Below, in pieces: positions 45,798-55,529 of a DNA stretch of 64,000 nt. The notes below the pieces were generated by a model. The model was not told where the DNA came from and made no database searches. It was given only the letters and a program-made list of their open reading frames with translations. Within the stretch, counting starts at the first letter, position 1. Each line of letters begins with the position of its first letter. The position numbers were made by a program, and so were the translations under genes. Source of the DNA: Alteromonas sp. ASW11-130 (GTDB lineage: Bacteria; Pseudomonadota; Gammaproteobacteria; Enterobacterales; Alteromonadaceae); NCBI RefSeq assembly GCF_026183735.1, contig NZ_JAPFRE010000015.1:403570-467569 (forward strand), read 5' to 3'.

Positions 45798-46562
45798 TTA
45801 CTCTGGCGATTTTTTGTTAGTAATCGCAATCAGTCTGGCTCTAACATGTTTGCTATTTTTAACTATAAATTCAAGCTGTTGCCTTACTTTGAGCCAGGTA
45901 CTTTTCCGCGTTTTACTTCGTTGCCCTACTCTATCAATTTCGCTCGAAGACTCCTGCCTAAACCTGACTGGGTAAGGTTGAAGACCAAATATTCTCAGGT
46001 CTTTTTCCCACCAATATTGTAAGTCAATGTCGATAGGGCGACAGATCTTCTCGCTGGCGGTTAAAAGTTTTCTCGCGCCCGCCAAACTTACTGCTTGAGC
46101 GCAGGTGCGGGCGGGCACTTTGTCATAAATTACCCGGGAAAAAGGTTCTACTACTTCTGAATGAACGACTTTGCGCCTGCGCGAGTGTTCAGCCAATTTA
46201 ATGTAATCCCAGTCCTGATTCATTGCCGTTAACGTGTCTGAGACGCAAACTAAATCGCCGGTTATTTCAATATCATCTTCGAAAATAATTGCGGCAGGGA
46301 TATTTTCGTCGATCATCTTTTGCCACACTTTGCGATGGCTCAAATAACAACAGATTTCACCCGCGTTCAGCTGTTTGTAATATTTAAGAGGATTACTGGC
46401 CGAATAGAATTGCTGAAGTACCTTCTGGTCGATTTTAGCGCCATCAATTGCACTAATCCGTTCGAATTCTATAGCTTGGTTAGAAAACTGTGTTGCCATC
46501 TGCGATAACCGTTCTTTCGAACGATCTAAATTGATAACAAAACAGGGGATAGTTGCAGGCAC
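45798..46562 (-). CDS. Glycosyltransferase family 25 protein
   Basis: This 254-residue GT25 enzyme is of the lipooligosaccharide galactosyltransferase type. The opening IPCFVINLDRSKERLSQM, AGEICCYLSHRKVW near residue 65 and IIFEDDIEI with the EDD metal site near residue 92 are the family marks. It probably adds a sugar to a surface glycan. Its start abuts the stop of the GT4 gene at 46563, so the two are coupled. Confidence 0.9.
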   Translation of the reverse strand: MPATIPCFVINLDRSKERLSQMATQFSNQAIEFERISAIDGAKIDQKVLQQFYSASNPLKYYKQLNAGEICCYLSHRKVWQKMIDENIPAAIIFEDDIEITGDLVCVSDTLTAMNQDWDYIKLAEHSRRRKVVHSEVVEPFSRVIYDKVPARTCAQAVSLAGARKLLTASEKICRPIDIDLQYWWEKDLRIFGLQPYPVRFRQESSSEIDRVGQRSKTRKSTWLKVRQQLEFIVKNSKHVRARLIAITNKKSPE

Positions 46563-47675
46563 TTAGTCGATTTCCATTTTACTTAAATTTACATATTGCT
46601 GGGCTATTTGCCGGTGATCCAGATGATGTAAAAAATCTGGTGCAATTTTTCTAGGGTGATTTAATACGCTTTTTAACTTCTCTGCAAGTGCGTCAGCATC
46701 CCCCACTGGTACTAGCAAATCACTTAAGCTCCCGGTAAGCAATTCACTTGGCCCGTATGGACAATCAGTTGATACTACAGGTGTCTGACAAATTAATGCT
46801 TCTGCCAGCACCATTGAGAGGCCTTCGAAGTCCGAACTTAGTACCAAGCACTTGGCTTGTTTAACCCACGGATAAGGATTTTGCTGAAAACCAGGAATGA
46901 TGATCCGCTCGGCCACCCCCATCTTCTCTGCCAGTCTTTGTATGCCCTGCTGATTTGCTCCCAGGCAAACGAGTTTAATTTCATCAGGCAGATGGTCTAA
47001 TGCAGAGAACAACACATCATGACGCTTCTGCTTGGCAAAACGCCCGATATGAATAATATAAGGGCTTTCGGGGATAGCTGCATTCGTTTGCGCCGCTAAC
47101 CGGCGAATTTTTAGGATATTGAAAGGGTTATAAATACGGGTCACGTGTTTAGGTGTAAACAAACTTAAGCTTTGTACTTCGTCTTTAAGGCCATCAGAAA
47201 CGGTTATGAGTTTTTTGTCATCCAAAGCAGAAAATAATCTTTTTTGCCTTAACCACTTTAGAGGCCCCATTTTTTTTGATCGTTCTAACGTTTGCTTTAC
47301 CGCATTATGGACAACGTAATAAACGTTTGGCAGGTTACAGGCACTAACGACGTAGTGGCTATAATCAAGATTTGAGAAAATTACATTAATCTTTCCGAAC
47401 CTATCTTCGATCTCAGCGAAGATAGTGAGTAATTTTTGCGCGTGCCTTTTTCTGGCCCATGAACGATGAAGGGCTTTTTTGCGTTCTTCATAAAGGAAAT
47501 AAACAGCAAGATCGTTGGGAACGTCATACGTCGTATTTTTGGTAAGACTAAGCAGAATAGCATTATGCCCAATTTCGTTAATTGCCCGAGCCAATTCTAT
47601 AACCACTTTCTCTGCACCACCCCCGGCCAGTGAATCCACCACCAGCACAAGGTTTAGCTTATTGCTATCCGACAA
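46563..47675 (-). CDS. Glycosyltransferase family 4 protein
   Basis: This 370-residue GT-B enzyme begins with the nucleotide-free domain (LVVDSLAGGGAEKVVIELA) and continues with the donor-binding half: YIIHIGRFAKQKRHDVLFSA, and SSDFEGLSMVLAEALICQTP, which carries the E-x7-E region. It most likely builds lipopolysaccharide core or another surface glycan together with the GT25 gene that follows directly. The acceptor is unknown. Confidence 0.9.
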   Translation of the reverse strand: MSDSNKLNLVLVVDSLAGGGAEKVVIELARAINEIGHNAILLSLTKNTTYDVPNDLAVYFLYEERKKALHRSWARKRHAQKLLTIFAEIEDRFGKINVIFSNLDYSHYVVSACNLPNVYYVVHNAVKQTLERSKKMGPLKWLRQKRLFSALDDKKLITVSDGLKDEVQSLSLFTPKHVTRIYNPFNILKIRRLAAQTNAAIPESPYIIHIGRFAKQKRHDVLFSALDHLPDEIKLVCLGANQQGIQRLAEKMGVAERIIIPGFQQNPYPWVKQAKCLVLSSDFEGLSMVLAEALICQTPVVSTDCPYGPSELLTGSLSDLLVPVGDADALAEKLKSVLNHPRKIAPDFLHHLDHRQIAQQYVNLSKMEID

Positions 47676-47729
47676 AACATTTCCTTTTTTACCTGTCTCA
47701 GCCGGATTATAACACCGAAATTATGTAGA

Positions 47730-48407
47730 TTATATCAATCCCCGTTGCGCAAAAGATGTGGTATTCACATCGGCTACGATGATGTGATCGAGTACGTGCA
47801 CGTCAATAAGTGTCAGTGCTGACACAATTTGTTTGGTAATGCGAATATCAGCATCACTTGGTTCTGCAATGCCGGATGGATGATTGTGTACTAAGATAAC
47901 AGCGGCTGCATTGTCTTCCATTACTTGCTTCACAATTTCTCTTGGATAGACCGCCGCACTGTTGATTGTACCTTTGAACATGGTTCGGTATGCGAGTAAT
48001 TGGTGCTGACTGTCCAACAGGAGCAAGCCGAACTGCTCTGATTGCTGTTCTTTTAGTTTTGCTAATAAATAGGTTTTAACCTGTTGCGCATGATTGAAAG
48101 ACTCGCGAACCTTTAGAGGCTCGCTTAATTGACGGGTGACTAATTCAACTGACGCTCTTAGCTGACAATATTTAACTTTACCCACCCCAGATATTGCACA
48201 CAATTGTTCTTTGGATGCAGTAGCAACACCACGCAGGCTACCGAATTTATTTAAGAGCTCGCGCGCTATTGTTAATGCACATTTTCCGTTTAACCCACTA
48301 CCAATAATTACGGCGAGTAGTTCAGCGTCGGAAAGAGCTTCCGCTCCCAAACTAAGTAACTTTTCTCTTGGACGTTCCATTAGAGGCCAACTTTGTATTT
48401 TCACCAT
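47730..48407 (-). CDS. radC: RadC family JAB-domain protein
   Basis: This product of about 225 residues joins a helix-hairpin-helix pair (LGAEALSDAELLAVIIGSG, ISGVGKVKYCQL) to a JAMM metal domain (ILVHNHPSGIAEPSDADI). Despite the name a repair role is unproven; the metal site suggests a hydrolase or a structural role. ATG 48407 fits the family start (SWPLMERPREKLL soon after); ATG 48422 adds five residues. It is divergent from coaBC, the common arrangement. Confidence 0.93.
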   Translation of the reverse strand: MVKIQSWPLMERPREKLLSLGAEALSDAELLAVIIGSGLNGKCALTIARELLNKFGSLRGVATASKEQLCAISGVGKVKYCQLRASVELVTRQLSEPLKVRESFNHAQQVKTYLLAKLKEQQSEQFGLLLLDSQHQLLAYRTMFKGTINSAAVYPREIVKQVMEDNAAAVILVHNHPSGIAEPSDADIRITKQIVSALTLIDVHVLDHIIVADVNTTSFAQRGLI

Positions 48408-48549
48408 TCTTCCAATAATCATAAAAGTCTAGTTTACGAAAAGACGGCGTAAAATGAGCCTGCACTTAGATACAGATAGGCGTCTGACTACACAGCGTAA
48501 AAAAGTCGTGGTACGCTTATAGCAATTTCTTATTGAAAGCACGTAAACC

Positions 48550-49749
48550 ATGTTGCTGGCAAATAAACATATTCTACTTGGTGTTACAGGCGGTATCGCA
48601 GCCTATAAAACGCCTGATCTCGTTCGTAAACTCACTGCACAAGGCGCGACTGTCAGAGTGGTAATAACTCATGCCGCTGCAGAATTTGTAAGTCCGATGT
48701 CATTGCAGGCTGTTTCGGGTAATCCGGTTCACCACACGTTGCTTGATCCGGCTGCTGAAGCCGCGATGGGTCATATTGAACTGGCCAAATGGGCTGATAT
48801 TCTTTTAATTGCACCCGCTACCGCAAACTGCCTGGCAAAGCTAGCAATGGGTCTCGCTGATGACTTACTCACTACCTTATATCTGGCTACCACGGCAAAG
48901 GTTATTTTAGCGCCAGCAATGAATCAGCAAATGTGGAAAGCACCTGCTACACAAGTGAATCTTTCCACATTGCAGCAACGGGGCGTTTCAGTGCTAGGGC
49001 CTGCAGATGGAGAACAAGCTTGCGGCGATGTTGGTGTTGGCAGAATGTTAGAGCCAATGGATATCGTCTGCCAGTTAACCGCCACACCGACCGAACTTTT
49101 GAAGGGTAAAAAGGTGGTCATCACCGCAGGACCCACCCGCGAAGAATTGGATCCCGTGAGATACATTACCAATCACAGTTCGGGAAAAATGGGATATGCA
49201 ATCGCTGAAGCGGCTGTAGCTGCTGGTGCTAGGGTAGAGTTAATCTCAGGCCCTGTTACGCTGTCTCCACCAGTTGGATGTTCTCTTCATAATGCAATCA
49301 GTGCTGAACAAATGCATCAGCGGGTAATGCAAAATATTGATGAAGCTGATATCTTCATCGCCACTGCCGCGGTAGCAGATTATCGACCAAAGCAAGTCGC
49401 CTCGCAAAAGATTAAGAAAAATAATGATGAGTTAACACTTACTTTTGTTAAAAACCCTGATATCCTTAAGGATGTGGCTAACTTACCTAATGCGCCCTTT
49501 ACTGTTGGGTTTGCTGCAGAAAGCGAAAATGTCGAAACCTATGCAAGAAAAAAGCTGGTAACTAAAAAGCTGGCAATGATTGCAGCGAATGATATTTCAG
49601 CGCAGGGCTTAGGCTTTAATAGTGACAAGAATGCATTACATGTAATTTGGAAAGAGGGCGAAAAAAAGCTACCTGCCACCAGTAAGACATCTTTGGCACA
49701 GTCGCTGATTGCCTTAATAGCCGAGCAGTATAATAAAAAATCGACATAA
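48550..49749 (+). CDS. coaBC: Bifunctional phosphopantothenoylcysteine decarboxylase/ligase
   Basis: CoaBC makes 4'-phosphopantetheine from 4'-phosphopantothenate and cysteine. The N-terminal flavin decarboxylase half (CoaC) shows [27 protein letters not shown] with the catalytic His, APAMNQQMW and [12 protein letters not shown] with the active Cys. The CoaB ligase half has [20 protein letters not shown] and [14 protein letters not shown]. The 399 residues are typical. In many gammaproteobacteria dut follows, but here slmA is next. Confidence 0.97.
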   Translation: MLLANKHILLGVTGGIAAYKTPDLVRKLTAQGATVRVVITHAAAEFVSPMSLQAVSGNPVHHTLLDPAAEAAMGHIELAKWADILLIAPATANCLAKLAMGLADDLLTTLYLATTAKVILAPAMNQQMWKAPATQVNLSTLQQRGVSVLGPADGEQACGDVGVGRMLEPMDIVCQLTATPTELLKGKKVVITAGPTREELDPVRYITNHSSGKMGYAIAEAAVAAGARVELISGPVTLSPPVGCSLHNAISAEQMHQRVMQNIDEADIFIATAAVADYRPKQVASQKIKKNNDELTLTFVKNPDILKDVANLPNAPFTVGFAAESENVETYARKKLVTKKLAMIAANDISAQGLGFNSDKNALHVIWKEGEKKLPATSKTSLAQSLIALIAEQYNKKST

Positions 49750-49776
49750 TGGTCTGGTTACCTGGGTCGATAAAAT

Positions 49777-49797
49777 AAAAAGTAAAAAGTAAAAAGT
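49777..49797. repeat. AAAAAGT heptamer repeat, 3 copies
   Basis: Three exact seven-base units lie in the 112-base gap between coaBC and slmA. In rotation the unit is AAGTAAA, the same word as in the arrays at 50468 and 50865. Confidence 0.9.
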
Positions 49798-49873
49798 AAT
49801 AATAACAATGGGCGAAAGCCCCCTTAACATGGAATACGGGTGATAGCCCGATAGCCGAGGAATGACTCACGTT

Positions 49874-50461
49874 ATGCCAGCTGTGAAAAAAACAAACCGT
49901 CGCGCGCAAATTTTGCAATCTCTTGCAGGAATGCTGGAAACTAACCCGGGCCAACGTATCACTACTGCTAAGTTAGCGGAAAAAGTAGGTGTATCTGAAG
50001 CTGCGCTGTACCGTCACTTTCCAAGTAAAGCGAGAATGTTCGAGGGTCTTATTGAGTTTATCGAAGAAACATTATTTTCTCGCATTAATAAAATTATTAA
50101 TGAAGAGAAAGATTCAGCGGCACGCTGCCAGTTAATTCTTCATTTAATTTTAGGCTTTGCAGAAAAAAACCCTGGCATTACGCGCATCCTTAATGGTGAT
50201 GCACTAATGGGCGAACAAGAAAGACTGCGAGCGCGCATTGCAAAATTATTTGAGCGTTTGGAATTACAATTTAAACAAGTTTTGCGCGAACGTAAATTGC
50301 GTGAAGGTAAGTTATTGGCAGCTGACGAAAGCGTTATTGCTAATATGCTGATATGTTTTACCGATGGTCGAATAAATTTATACATCAGAAGCGGCTTTAC
50401 CCGTAAACCTACCGAGCATTTTTCTGAGCATTGGCAGTTACTTAAACAAAACTTTCTGTGA
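49874..50461 (+). CDS. slmA: Nucleoid occlusion factor SlmA
   Basis: SlmA is a TetR-fold DNA-binding protein that blocks FtsZ assembly over the nucleoid. The 195-residue product contains [36 protein letters not shown] (the recognition helix; quoted as [19 protein letters not shown]) and [20 protein letters not shown], as in E. coli SlmA (198 residues). ATG 49874 gives the closest length; ATG 49862 is in frame but has no usable ribosome binding site. It is flanked on both sides by AAGTAAN heptamer repeats and followed by a terminator. Confidence 0.94.
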   Translation: MPAVKKTNRRAQILQSLAGMLETNPGQRITTAKLAEKVGVSEAALYRHFPSKARMFEGLIEFIEETLFSRINKIINEEKDSAARCQLILHLILGFAEKNPGITRILNGDALMGEQERLRARIAKLFERLELQFKQVLRERKLREGKLLAADESVIANMLICFTDGRINLYIRSGFTRKPTEHFSEHWQLLKQNFL

Positions 50462-50467
50462 ATAGAA

Positions 50468-50488
50468 AAGTAATAAGTAATAAGTAAT
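50468..50488. repeat. AAGTAAT heptamer repeat, 3 copies
   Basis: Three exact units lie seven bases after the slmA stop and just before the terminator. Confidence 0.9.
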
Positions 50489-50494
50489 ACTGAT

Positions 50495-50519
50495 ACGCAG
50501 CCTGACGGCTGCGTTTTTT
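50495..50519 (+). terminator. Terminator after slmA
   Basis: CGCAGCC and GGCTGCG form a stem with a four-base loop, followed by six Ts. Confidence 0.88.
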
Positions 50520-50739
50520 GTATTATCTATTTGCCAGACTTCGAGTGCTTAATCTGTCGGTTAACCTACCCATAGAATTATATTTATCAGCTAAGTAATC
50601 CTCAATAATGCGCAGCCCCCAAACGCCAGAGATTATTAACTCTTACCTACCCAATTAAGCGACGGTTTGGTGGGGTCAAAAGTGCACACTCGGAGCTGGA
50701 CCAGAATTAGAGAAGCCGTTCCCCCAGTGAGAGAGAGTA
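50520..50739. other. Intergenic region, no gene seen
   Basis: Part of a 480-base gap between slmA and the convergent peptidase gene. I see no gene or clear signal here apart from the GA-rich run (GTGAGAGAGAGTAATG) that leads into the small frame at 50740. Confidence 0.4.
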
Positions 50740-50859
50740 ATGTATCTCCTTCACGTTACTTTGCCTCTAAAGGCACAAAGTACGCTTTATCAAATGCGTC
50801 GTGATGAGACACCACTCTCTTTCTATGAGCTTATGACACAATACTCTAAAGTGGTATAA
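50740..50859 (+). CDS. Possible 39-residue micro-protein
   Basis: This short frame begins at an ATG preceded by GAGAGAG and encodes MYLLHVTLPLKAQSTLYQMR..., ending LMTQYSKVV. The composition is protein-like and the start context is good, but no family is recognised. It ends six bases before the large heptamer array. Confidence 0.25.
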   Translation: MYLLHVTLPLKAQSTLYQMRRDETPLSFYELMTQYSKVV

Positions 50860-50864
50860 GTTTC

Positions 50865-50948
50865 TTACTTCTTACTTTTTACTTTTTACTTCTTACTTTT
50901 TACTTTTTACTTTTTACTTTTTACTTCTTACTTTTTACTTCTTACTTT
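50865..50948. repeat. TTACTTY heptamer array, 12 copies
   Basis: Twelve consecutive seven-base units, eight TTACTTT and four TTACTTC, run without interruption for 84 bases. The last unit (50942-50948) contains the stop codon and the final Lys codon of the minus-strand M28 peptidase gene, so the array begins inside that gene. Confidence 0.95.
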
Positions 50949-52576
50949 CTACCAAATGTAGTACCGAAAAAGTCACCCTCATTCCAACGGGTCCGCTTTT
51001 CTTGATTTGCTAATGTGTGGCCAATTTCTGCATTCACCCGAGTGAAGGTTTTAGCAGCTTCCCAATTAAAGGGTTGATTTATATCATCGCTGGGCTTGTG
51101 ATAATGGAAGGATAAAAACTCTCCAAACACCTTGCTGGCTTCCACATCAGGATTTTTTGATTTTAACCCTGGCACTAAAAATACTGCTGGCACCCCTTGT
51201 TTTACAAAAGCATAGTGATCCGAGCGAGTAAATAAAGCCTGCTCTGGCCATGGGTCCGGACTTAAGGTTAGACCCGCATTTCGCGCCGCGTTTGCTACTG
51301 AATGCTGCATGTCACTATGTTCTGCGCCAAAAGCAATAACATCAGCAAATTCGTAGGTTAGAATGGGCATGTCCAAATTCACATTCGCTGCCATGGATTC
51401 CACCGGCACAGTTGGATTATGTGCGAAATAGTCTGCTCCCAGCAGCCCTTTCTCTTCCCCTGTTACCGCGATAAATAATAAAGAGCGCTTAGGTTTGGTT
51501 TCCATTTGGCTAAACAAACGAGCGGTTTCGAGCATGATTGCTGTTCCAGATGCATTATCCATAGCACCGTTATTTATATTGTCTTTCTTAACCGTCTTAG
51601 CAATCCCAATATGGTCCGAGTGTGCAGAGAACACTACGTATTCGTTTTTCAAGGTCGGATCTGACCCTTCAATAATCCCTGCAACATTGAAACTATTAAT
51701 GGTTGTATGTGTGCTTTTGCGTTTAAGTGAAAAATCTCCGGGCAACGCAAAGCCCTTGGGCGGCTTATCTTCATCTAGCTGTGCGTAAATCTCGTCGAGG
51801 GTAACAGGCGCTTTAGCAAACAACTTCTTCGCTGCTGGCTGACTTAGATATGCGCTGCCTTTAAGTTGCGCAAAACGATTTGCAGGTTCACCACTTTCAT
51901 CTAACCACGCCATCTTTGGCATATGTATATAACTTAACATCGACTGATAAGGTCGCACTTTTTCGGCTAACGGTGTAGACAGGGTCACTGTGCCTATCGC
52001 GCCCCGTTCTGCGGCATATTTACGTTTTTGATAGCCAGAGGCAAAGTGCGCGCCTTCTTCACTTGGAAATGACTGAGGCTTACCTGCAAGCATCACCACA
52101 ATTTTACCTTCGACATCTAAATGTTGATAATCATTATGATTAAGTTCGTCCGCCACGATTCCATATCCCACGAATACCATTTTTCCTTGCATAGACGAAT
52201 CGGTATTCAATAAATCTGGACCGGTCAGATAGTCTTTGGGATATTCAAGCTCAGTGTCTTCGCCGTCCACAGTAAACGTGATTTTCGGCGATTTTTGATC
52301 AAGCATTGCCTTTCGGAACGGGACTTTTTGCATGTAACCGTCAGTGCCAGCTGGCTTCATTTTGTATTTCGCGAATTCTGTTGCGATGTAGAGCGAGGCT
52401 ATGTCATGCCCTTTAGATCCAGTATCCCGCCCTTCTAACAGATCATCGGCAAGGAAATACAAATGCGACTTGATGTAATTCACTTTAGGAATAAAAGATT
52501 GCTCAGCCAGCGGGTCGGCCGTTGTAACGAAACTGACTGTGCTAACGAGCGCAGCCATAAGAATTTTTTTAAGCAT
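50942..52576 (-). CDS. M28 family metallo-aminopeptidase with PA domain
   Basis: This 544-residue exported zinc peptidase removes N-terminal residues from peptides. After the signal peptide (LKKILMAALVSTVSFVTTA) come a PA-type insertion near 125-280 and the M28 catalytic domain with both zinc sites: FSAHSDHIG, NGAMDNASGTA, VTGEEKGLLG with the catalytic Glu pair, LDMP and RSDHYAFVKQG. ATG 52576 fits the signal peptide; the longer frame adds 15 residues. Its stop codon lies in the heptamer array. It is likely periplasmic or surface-exposed and used in peptide scavenging. Confidence 0.92.
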   Translation of the reverse strand: MLKKILMAALVSTVSFVTTADPLAEQSFIPKVNYIKSHLYFLADDLLEGRDTGSKGHDIASLYIATEFAKYKMKPAGTDGYMQKVPFRKAMLDQKSPKITFTVDGEDTELEYPKDYLTGPDLLNTDSSMQGKMVFVGYGIVADELNHNDYQHLDVEGKIVVMLAGKPQSFPSEEGAHFASGYQKRKYAAERGAIGTVTLSTPLAEKVRPYQSMLSYIHMPKMAWLDESGEPANRFAQLKGSAYLSQPAAKKLFAKAPVTLDEIYAQLDEDKPPKGFALPGDFSLKRKSTHTTINSFNVAGIIEGSDPTLKNEYVVFSAHSDHIGIAKTVKKDNINNGAMDNASGTAIMLETARLFSQMETKPKRSLLFIAVTGEEKGLLGADYFAHNPTVPVESMAANVNLDMPILTYEFADVIAFGAEHSDMQHSVANAARNAGLTLSPDPWPEQALFTRSDHYAFVKQGVPAVFLVPGLKSKNPDVEASKVFGEFLSFHYHKPSDDINQPFNWEAAKTFTRVNAEIGHTLANQEKRTRWNEGDFFGTTFGRK

Positions 52577-52756
52577 AATGTTTATTATTGAAGGTTTAGG
52601 GCTGTATAAGGATAAAAGCAATTACTATTAAGTACAATGCGTTACCTTCATTCGGAAGCGAATGTCGCGATAAATACTCTTTGCTAGGTAAAACCAGTTG
52701 ATTAATCTTTATATTTAGCTAATCTCAATCTAACATAAACAAGAATAGATAGTTTC

Positions 52757-53329
52757 ATGCCACGCACTGCTCTTTATAGTGTTGATAAAATACTTAATCA
52801 AGCTATAGACATTTTTTTAGAACATAGTTTTCATGGCGCAATCATGGATGAAATTATTGCCCGAACTGAGTTTAATCGTCGTGGTTTCTATTTGGAGTTT
52901 GGAAGCAAACAAGCATTTTTATATCGCGTGTTAGAGCATTACCTTGATACCCAATTAACCCCCATAGTTAAGGAGCTTGAGGGTCATCATGGGTTAAGCG
53001 CAGTACATACCTTCTTTGCACTATATATTTCACTTATACATCAACGGGGTTGTCTGTTGGTTAACAGTGTATGTGAGCTTGGTCGCCAGGACCCTAAAAT
53101 TAGAGAGATGGGCAGACACTATCTGGACAGACTTCAACTCGATTTTATTGGTTGTTTGGAAAAAGCCCAACGCCAGGGTGAACTACCCAAACACGTTAAT
53201 ATTGAGTCAGCGGCGTTACAACTAACCAGTTGCGTGCAAGGGTTTGCGGCTAACGCTGTAGTGGCGGAAAGTGAAGAAGAAATGCGCATTGCCACAGCTG
53301 CCTTACTTGCCCCTTTGCAGGGCCTGTAA
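52757..53329 (+). CDS. TetR/AcrR-family transcriptional regulator
   Basis: This 190-residue repressor-type regulator has an N-terminal helix-turn-helix (ILNQAIDIFLEHSFHGAIMD then TEFNRRGFYLEFGSKQAFLY) and a helical ligand domain ending in a C-terminal region typical of TetR proteins (LQLTSCVQGFAANAVV). It is divergent from the M28 peptidase gene by about 180 bases and could control it or itself. The ligand is unknown. Confidence 0.9.
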   Translation: MPRTALYSVDKILNQAIDIFLEHSFHGAIMDEIIARTEFNRRGFYLEFGSKQAFLYRVLEHYLDTQLTPIVKELEGHHGLSAVHTFFALYISLIHQRGCLLVNSVCELGRQDPKIREMGRHYLDRLQLDFIGCLEKAQRQGELPKHVNIESAALQLTSCVQGFAANAVVAESEEEMRIATAALLAPLQGL

Positions 53330-53387
53330 TCATGATAAAATAGTGGCCTGATCCATTAGCAAACTTACGCAAGCAGGAAGTTAATTC

Positions 53388-53714
53388 ATGAGTGGCCACT
53401 CCCCTCTTTTTAGAGTTCAATTTATTAGTTCAGGCGAAAAGTACGATCTTTACGTAAAAGAAGTTAGTCAGGGTGCTATGTTTGGGTTCGTGGAAATTGG
53501 TGATTTTGTCTGGGATAGCCATACCAGTGTGGTAGTTGATCCTAGCCATGAAAAACTGAAAACCGAATTTAAAGATATCACTCGAACGTACATTCCTATG
53601 CACAATGTACTTCGAATTGACGAAGTTAAACGACAAGGCACAGCCAAAATATCCCAAATATCTGATAAGGTAGCCGCATTTCCAAGCCCAATCTACACTC
53701 CTCGAAAAGATTAA
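53388..53714 (+). CDS. DUF1820 family protein
   Basis: This 108-residue cytoplasmic protein is of a family conserved in gammaproteobacteria with no known role. The family marks are LFRVQFISSGEKYDLYVKEV, MFGFVEIGDFVWD and RTYIPMHNVLRIDEVKRQG. It stands between the TetR regulator and the DUF885 peptidase gene with short gaps. GGAAG precedes the start. Confidence 0.9.
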   Translation: MSGHSPLFRVQFISSGEKYDLYVKEVSQGAMFGFVEIGDFVWDSHTSVVVDPSHEKLKTEFKDITRTYIPMHNVLRIDEVKRQGTAKISQISDKVAAFPSPIYTPRKD

Positions 53715-53749
53715 GGTTGGTCTCCCCCTCTTTCATGTCTGGAGAGAAT

Positions 53750-55525
53750 ATGAATACCAAAAACGGTTATAGCTTTTTTTGCCTGATCACCCTGCTATTT
53801 TTGTTTGGCTTGAAAGCCAATGCGGCGGAGAGTGAAAGTAAAAAATTAACCACGCTGCTGGATGAAATTTGGAAATATGAATTACAGGTTTCACCCCTTA
53901 TGGCTAGTCGTGAAGGTGAAGCGATTAACCCTGACAAACTCGCTGATATTTCTCCTGCTGCTTTAAAAAAACAGCACCAAACTTGGCAGCAGTTTCTTTC
54001 CAGACTCGCTACGATTAATACCAGCGAATTGAGTGATTCTGAACAAATATCATTATTGATGCAGCAATATCGGCTGGAAAATTATATCGATGAATATCGG
54101 TTTAATGCGCACCTCGTCCCTATCACCTCTGAGTATGGCTTTCATAGTGCGATGGCATCTTTACCGCGCTCAATGCACTTAAAAGATGAGCAGGACTTTG
54201 AGCATTATTTGTCCCGGCTGGCTGCCATAGAAGCTAATTTTGAGCAAAATATTGCCTATATGCGTGAAGGGATGCGTATTGGTTTAACCCAGCCAAAAGT
54301 GGTGTTAGCAGGATTTGAAGAAAGTGTGACCCCATACCTGGTGGATGATCCCAGCAAAAGTGACTTTTATGCCCCCTTTAAAACCATGCCAGCGCATTTA
54401 AGTGACGCAAAGAAAAAAAAATTCCAGGACCGAGCCAAAGCAGTCATTAAAAAATCGGTAATCCCTGCTTATCAGATGGTTTATGACTTTCTGGTGAGTG
54501 AGTATATTCCCAATGGTCGCAGCGACATAGCAGCTAAGAGCTGGCCTGATGGTGAAGACTATTATCAAAACCGAATAAAACATTACACCACTACAGAGAT
54601 GTCGGCAAAGGATATCCATGCACTGGGGTTGAGTGAAGTTAAACGTATTCGGGCCGAGATGCAGACCATTGTTGATAAGCTTGAATTTAACGGCTCTATT
54701 GATGAGTTTATCCATTTCCTGCGAACCGATCCGCAATTTTATGCTACCTCTGCTGAGGAGTTGTTAAAAGCAGCCTCTTTTATTGCTAAGAAGATGGATG
54801 CCAAGCTTCCCCAATTATTTGAGTTTCTTCCTCGCACCCCTTATGGCGTCGAAGCTGTACCAGAAAGCATTGCACCTAAATATACAACCGGCCGATATAT
54901 TTCACCGTCTCGTGATGATCAACCCGGATATTATTGGGTTAATACCTATGCGCTGGATAAACGCCCACTTTATGCCCTAACCGCTTTGACCTTGCATGAA
55001 GCGGTACCTGGACATCATTTGCAAATTTCGCTTGCAGCCGAGATGAAAGCGTTACCGAAGGTACGCCAAAACACCTACATTTCGGCTTTTGGTGAAGGTT
55101 GGGGGTTGTATTCTGAATACCTGGGTATAGAAACAGATATGTATAAAGATCCCTATGACGACTTCGGTAGGTTAAGCTACGAGATGTGGCGGGCTTGCCG
55201 TTTGGTGGTTGATACGGGTATGCATATGTTTGGCTGGTCCAGACAACAAGCAATAGATTTCATGTTAACCAACACCGCCCTTTCTGAGCACAATGTAAGA
55301 ACTGAAATTGACCGTTATATATCCTGGCCCGGTCAGGCTCTGTCTTACAAAATTGGCGAAATTAAAATCAAAGCTCTACGCAATCAGGCAGAGGAAAAGC
55401 TAGGCAGTCATTTTGATGTGCGTAAGTTTCATAGGGCGGTGCTTGAACATGGTTCAGTCCCCTTGTTTATCCTTGAGAAAAATATTAATACGTTTATTCA
55501 GTCAGAGTTAACGAAGGTAAAGTAA
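53750..55525 (+). CDS. DUF885 family exported metallopeptidase-like protein
   Basis: The 591-residue protein has a signal peptide (SFFCLITLLFLFGLKANAAE) and the DUF885 helical fold. The HExxH-type zinc site is LTLHEAVPGHHLQ near residue 425, with the downstream GEGWGLYSEYLG supplying the second Glu region. Such proteins act as dipeptidase- or carboxypeptidase-like enzymes in related bacteria. ATG 53750 is chosen because GGAGAG lies just before it; the longer frame adds 11 residues ahead of the signal peptide. Confidence 0.9.
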   Translation: MNTKNGYSFFCLITLLFLFGLKANAAESESKKLTTLLDEIWKYELQVSPLMASREGEAINPDKLADISPAALKKQHQTWQQFLSRLATINTSELSDSEQISLLMQQYRLENYIDEYRFNAHLVPITSEYGFHSAMASLPRSMHLKDEQDFEHYLSRLAAIEANFEQNIAYMREGMRIGLTQPKVVLAGFEESVTPYLVDDPSKSDFYAPFKTMPAHLSDAKKKKFQDRAKAVIKKSVIPAYQMVYDFLVSEYIPNGRSDIAAKSWPDGEDYYQNRIKHYTTTEMSAKDIHALGLSEVKRIRAEMQTIVDKLEFNGSIDEFIHFLRTDPQFYATSAEELLKAASFIAKKMDAKLPQLFEFLPRTPYGVEAVPESIAPKYTTGRYISPSRDDQPGYYWVNTYALDKRPLYALTALTLHEAVPGHHLQISLAAEMKALPKVRQNTYISAFGEGWGLYSEYLGIETDMYKDPYDDFGRLSYEMWRACRLVVDTGMHMFGWSRQQAIDFMLTNTALSEHNVRTEIDRYISWPGQALSYKIGEIKIKALRNQAEEKLGSHFDVRKFHRAVLEHGSVPLFILEKNINTFIQSELTKVK

Positions 55526-55529
55526 AAGC

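Noticed and set aside
50865..50948. Heptamer array as a CRISPR
   Set aside because: Units are seven bases and contiguous, with no spacers and no cas genes.
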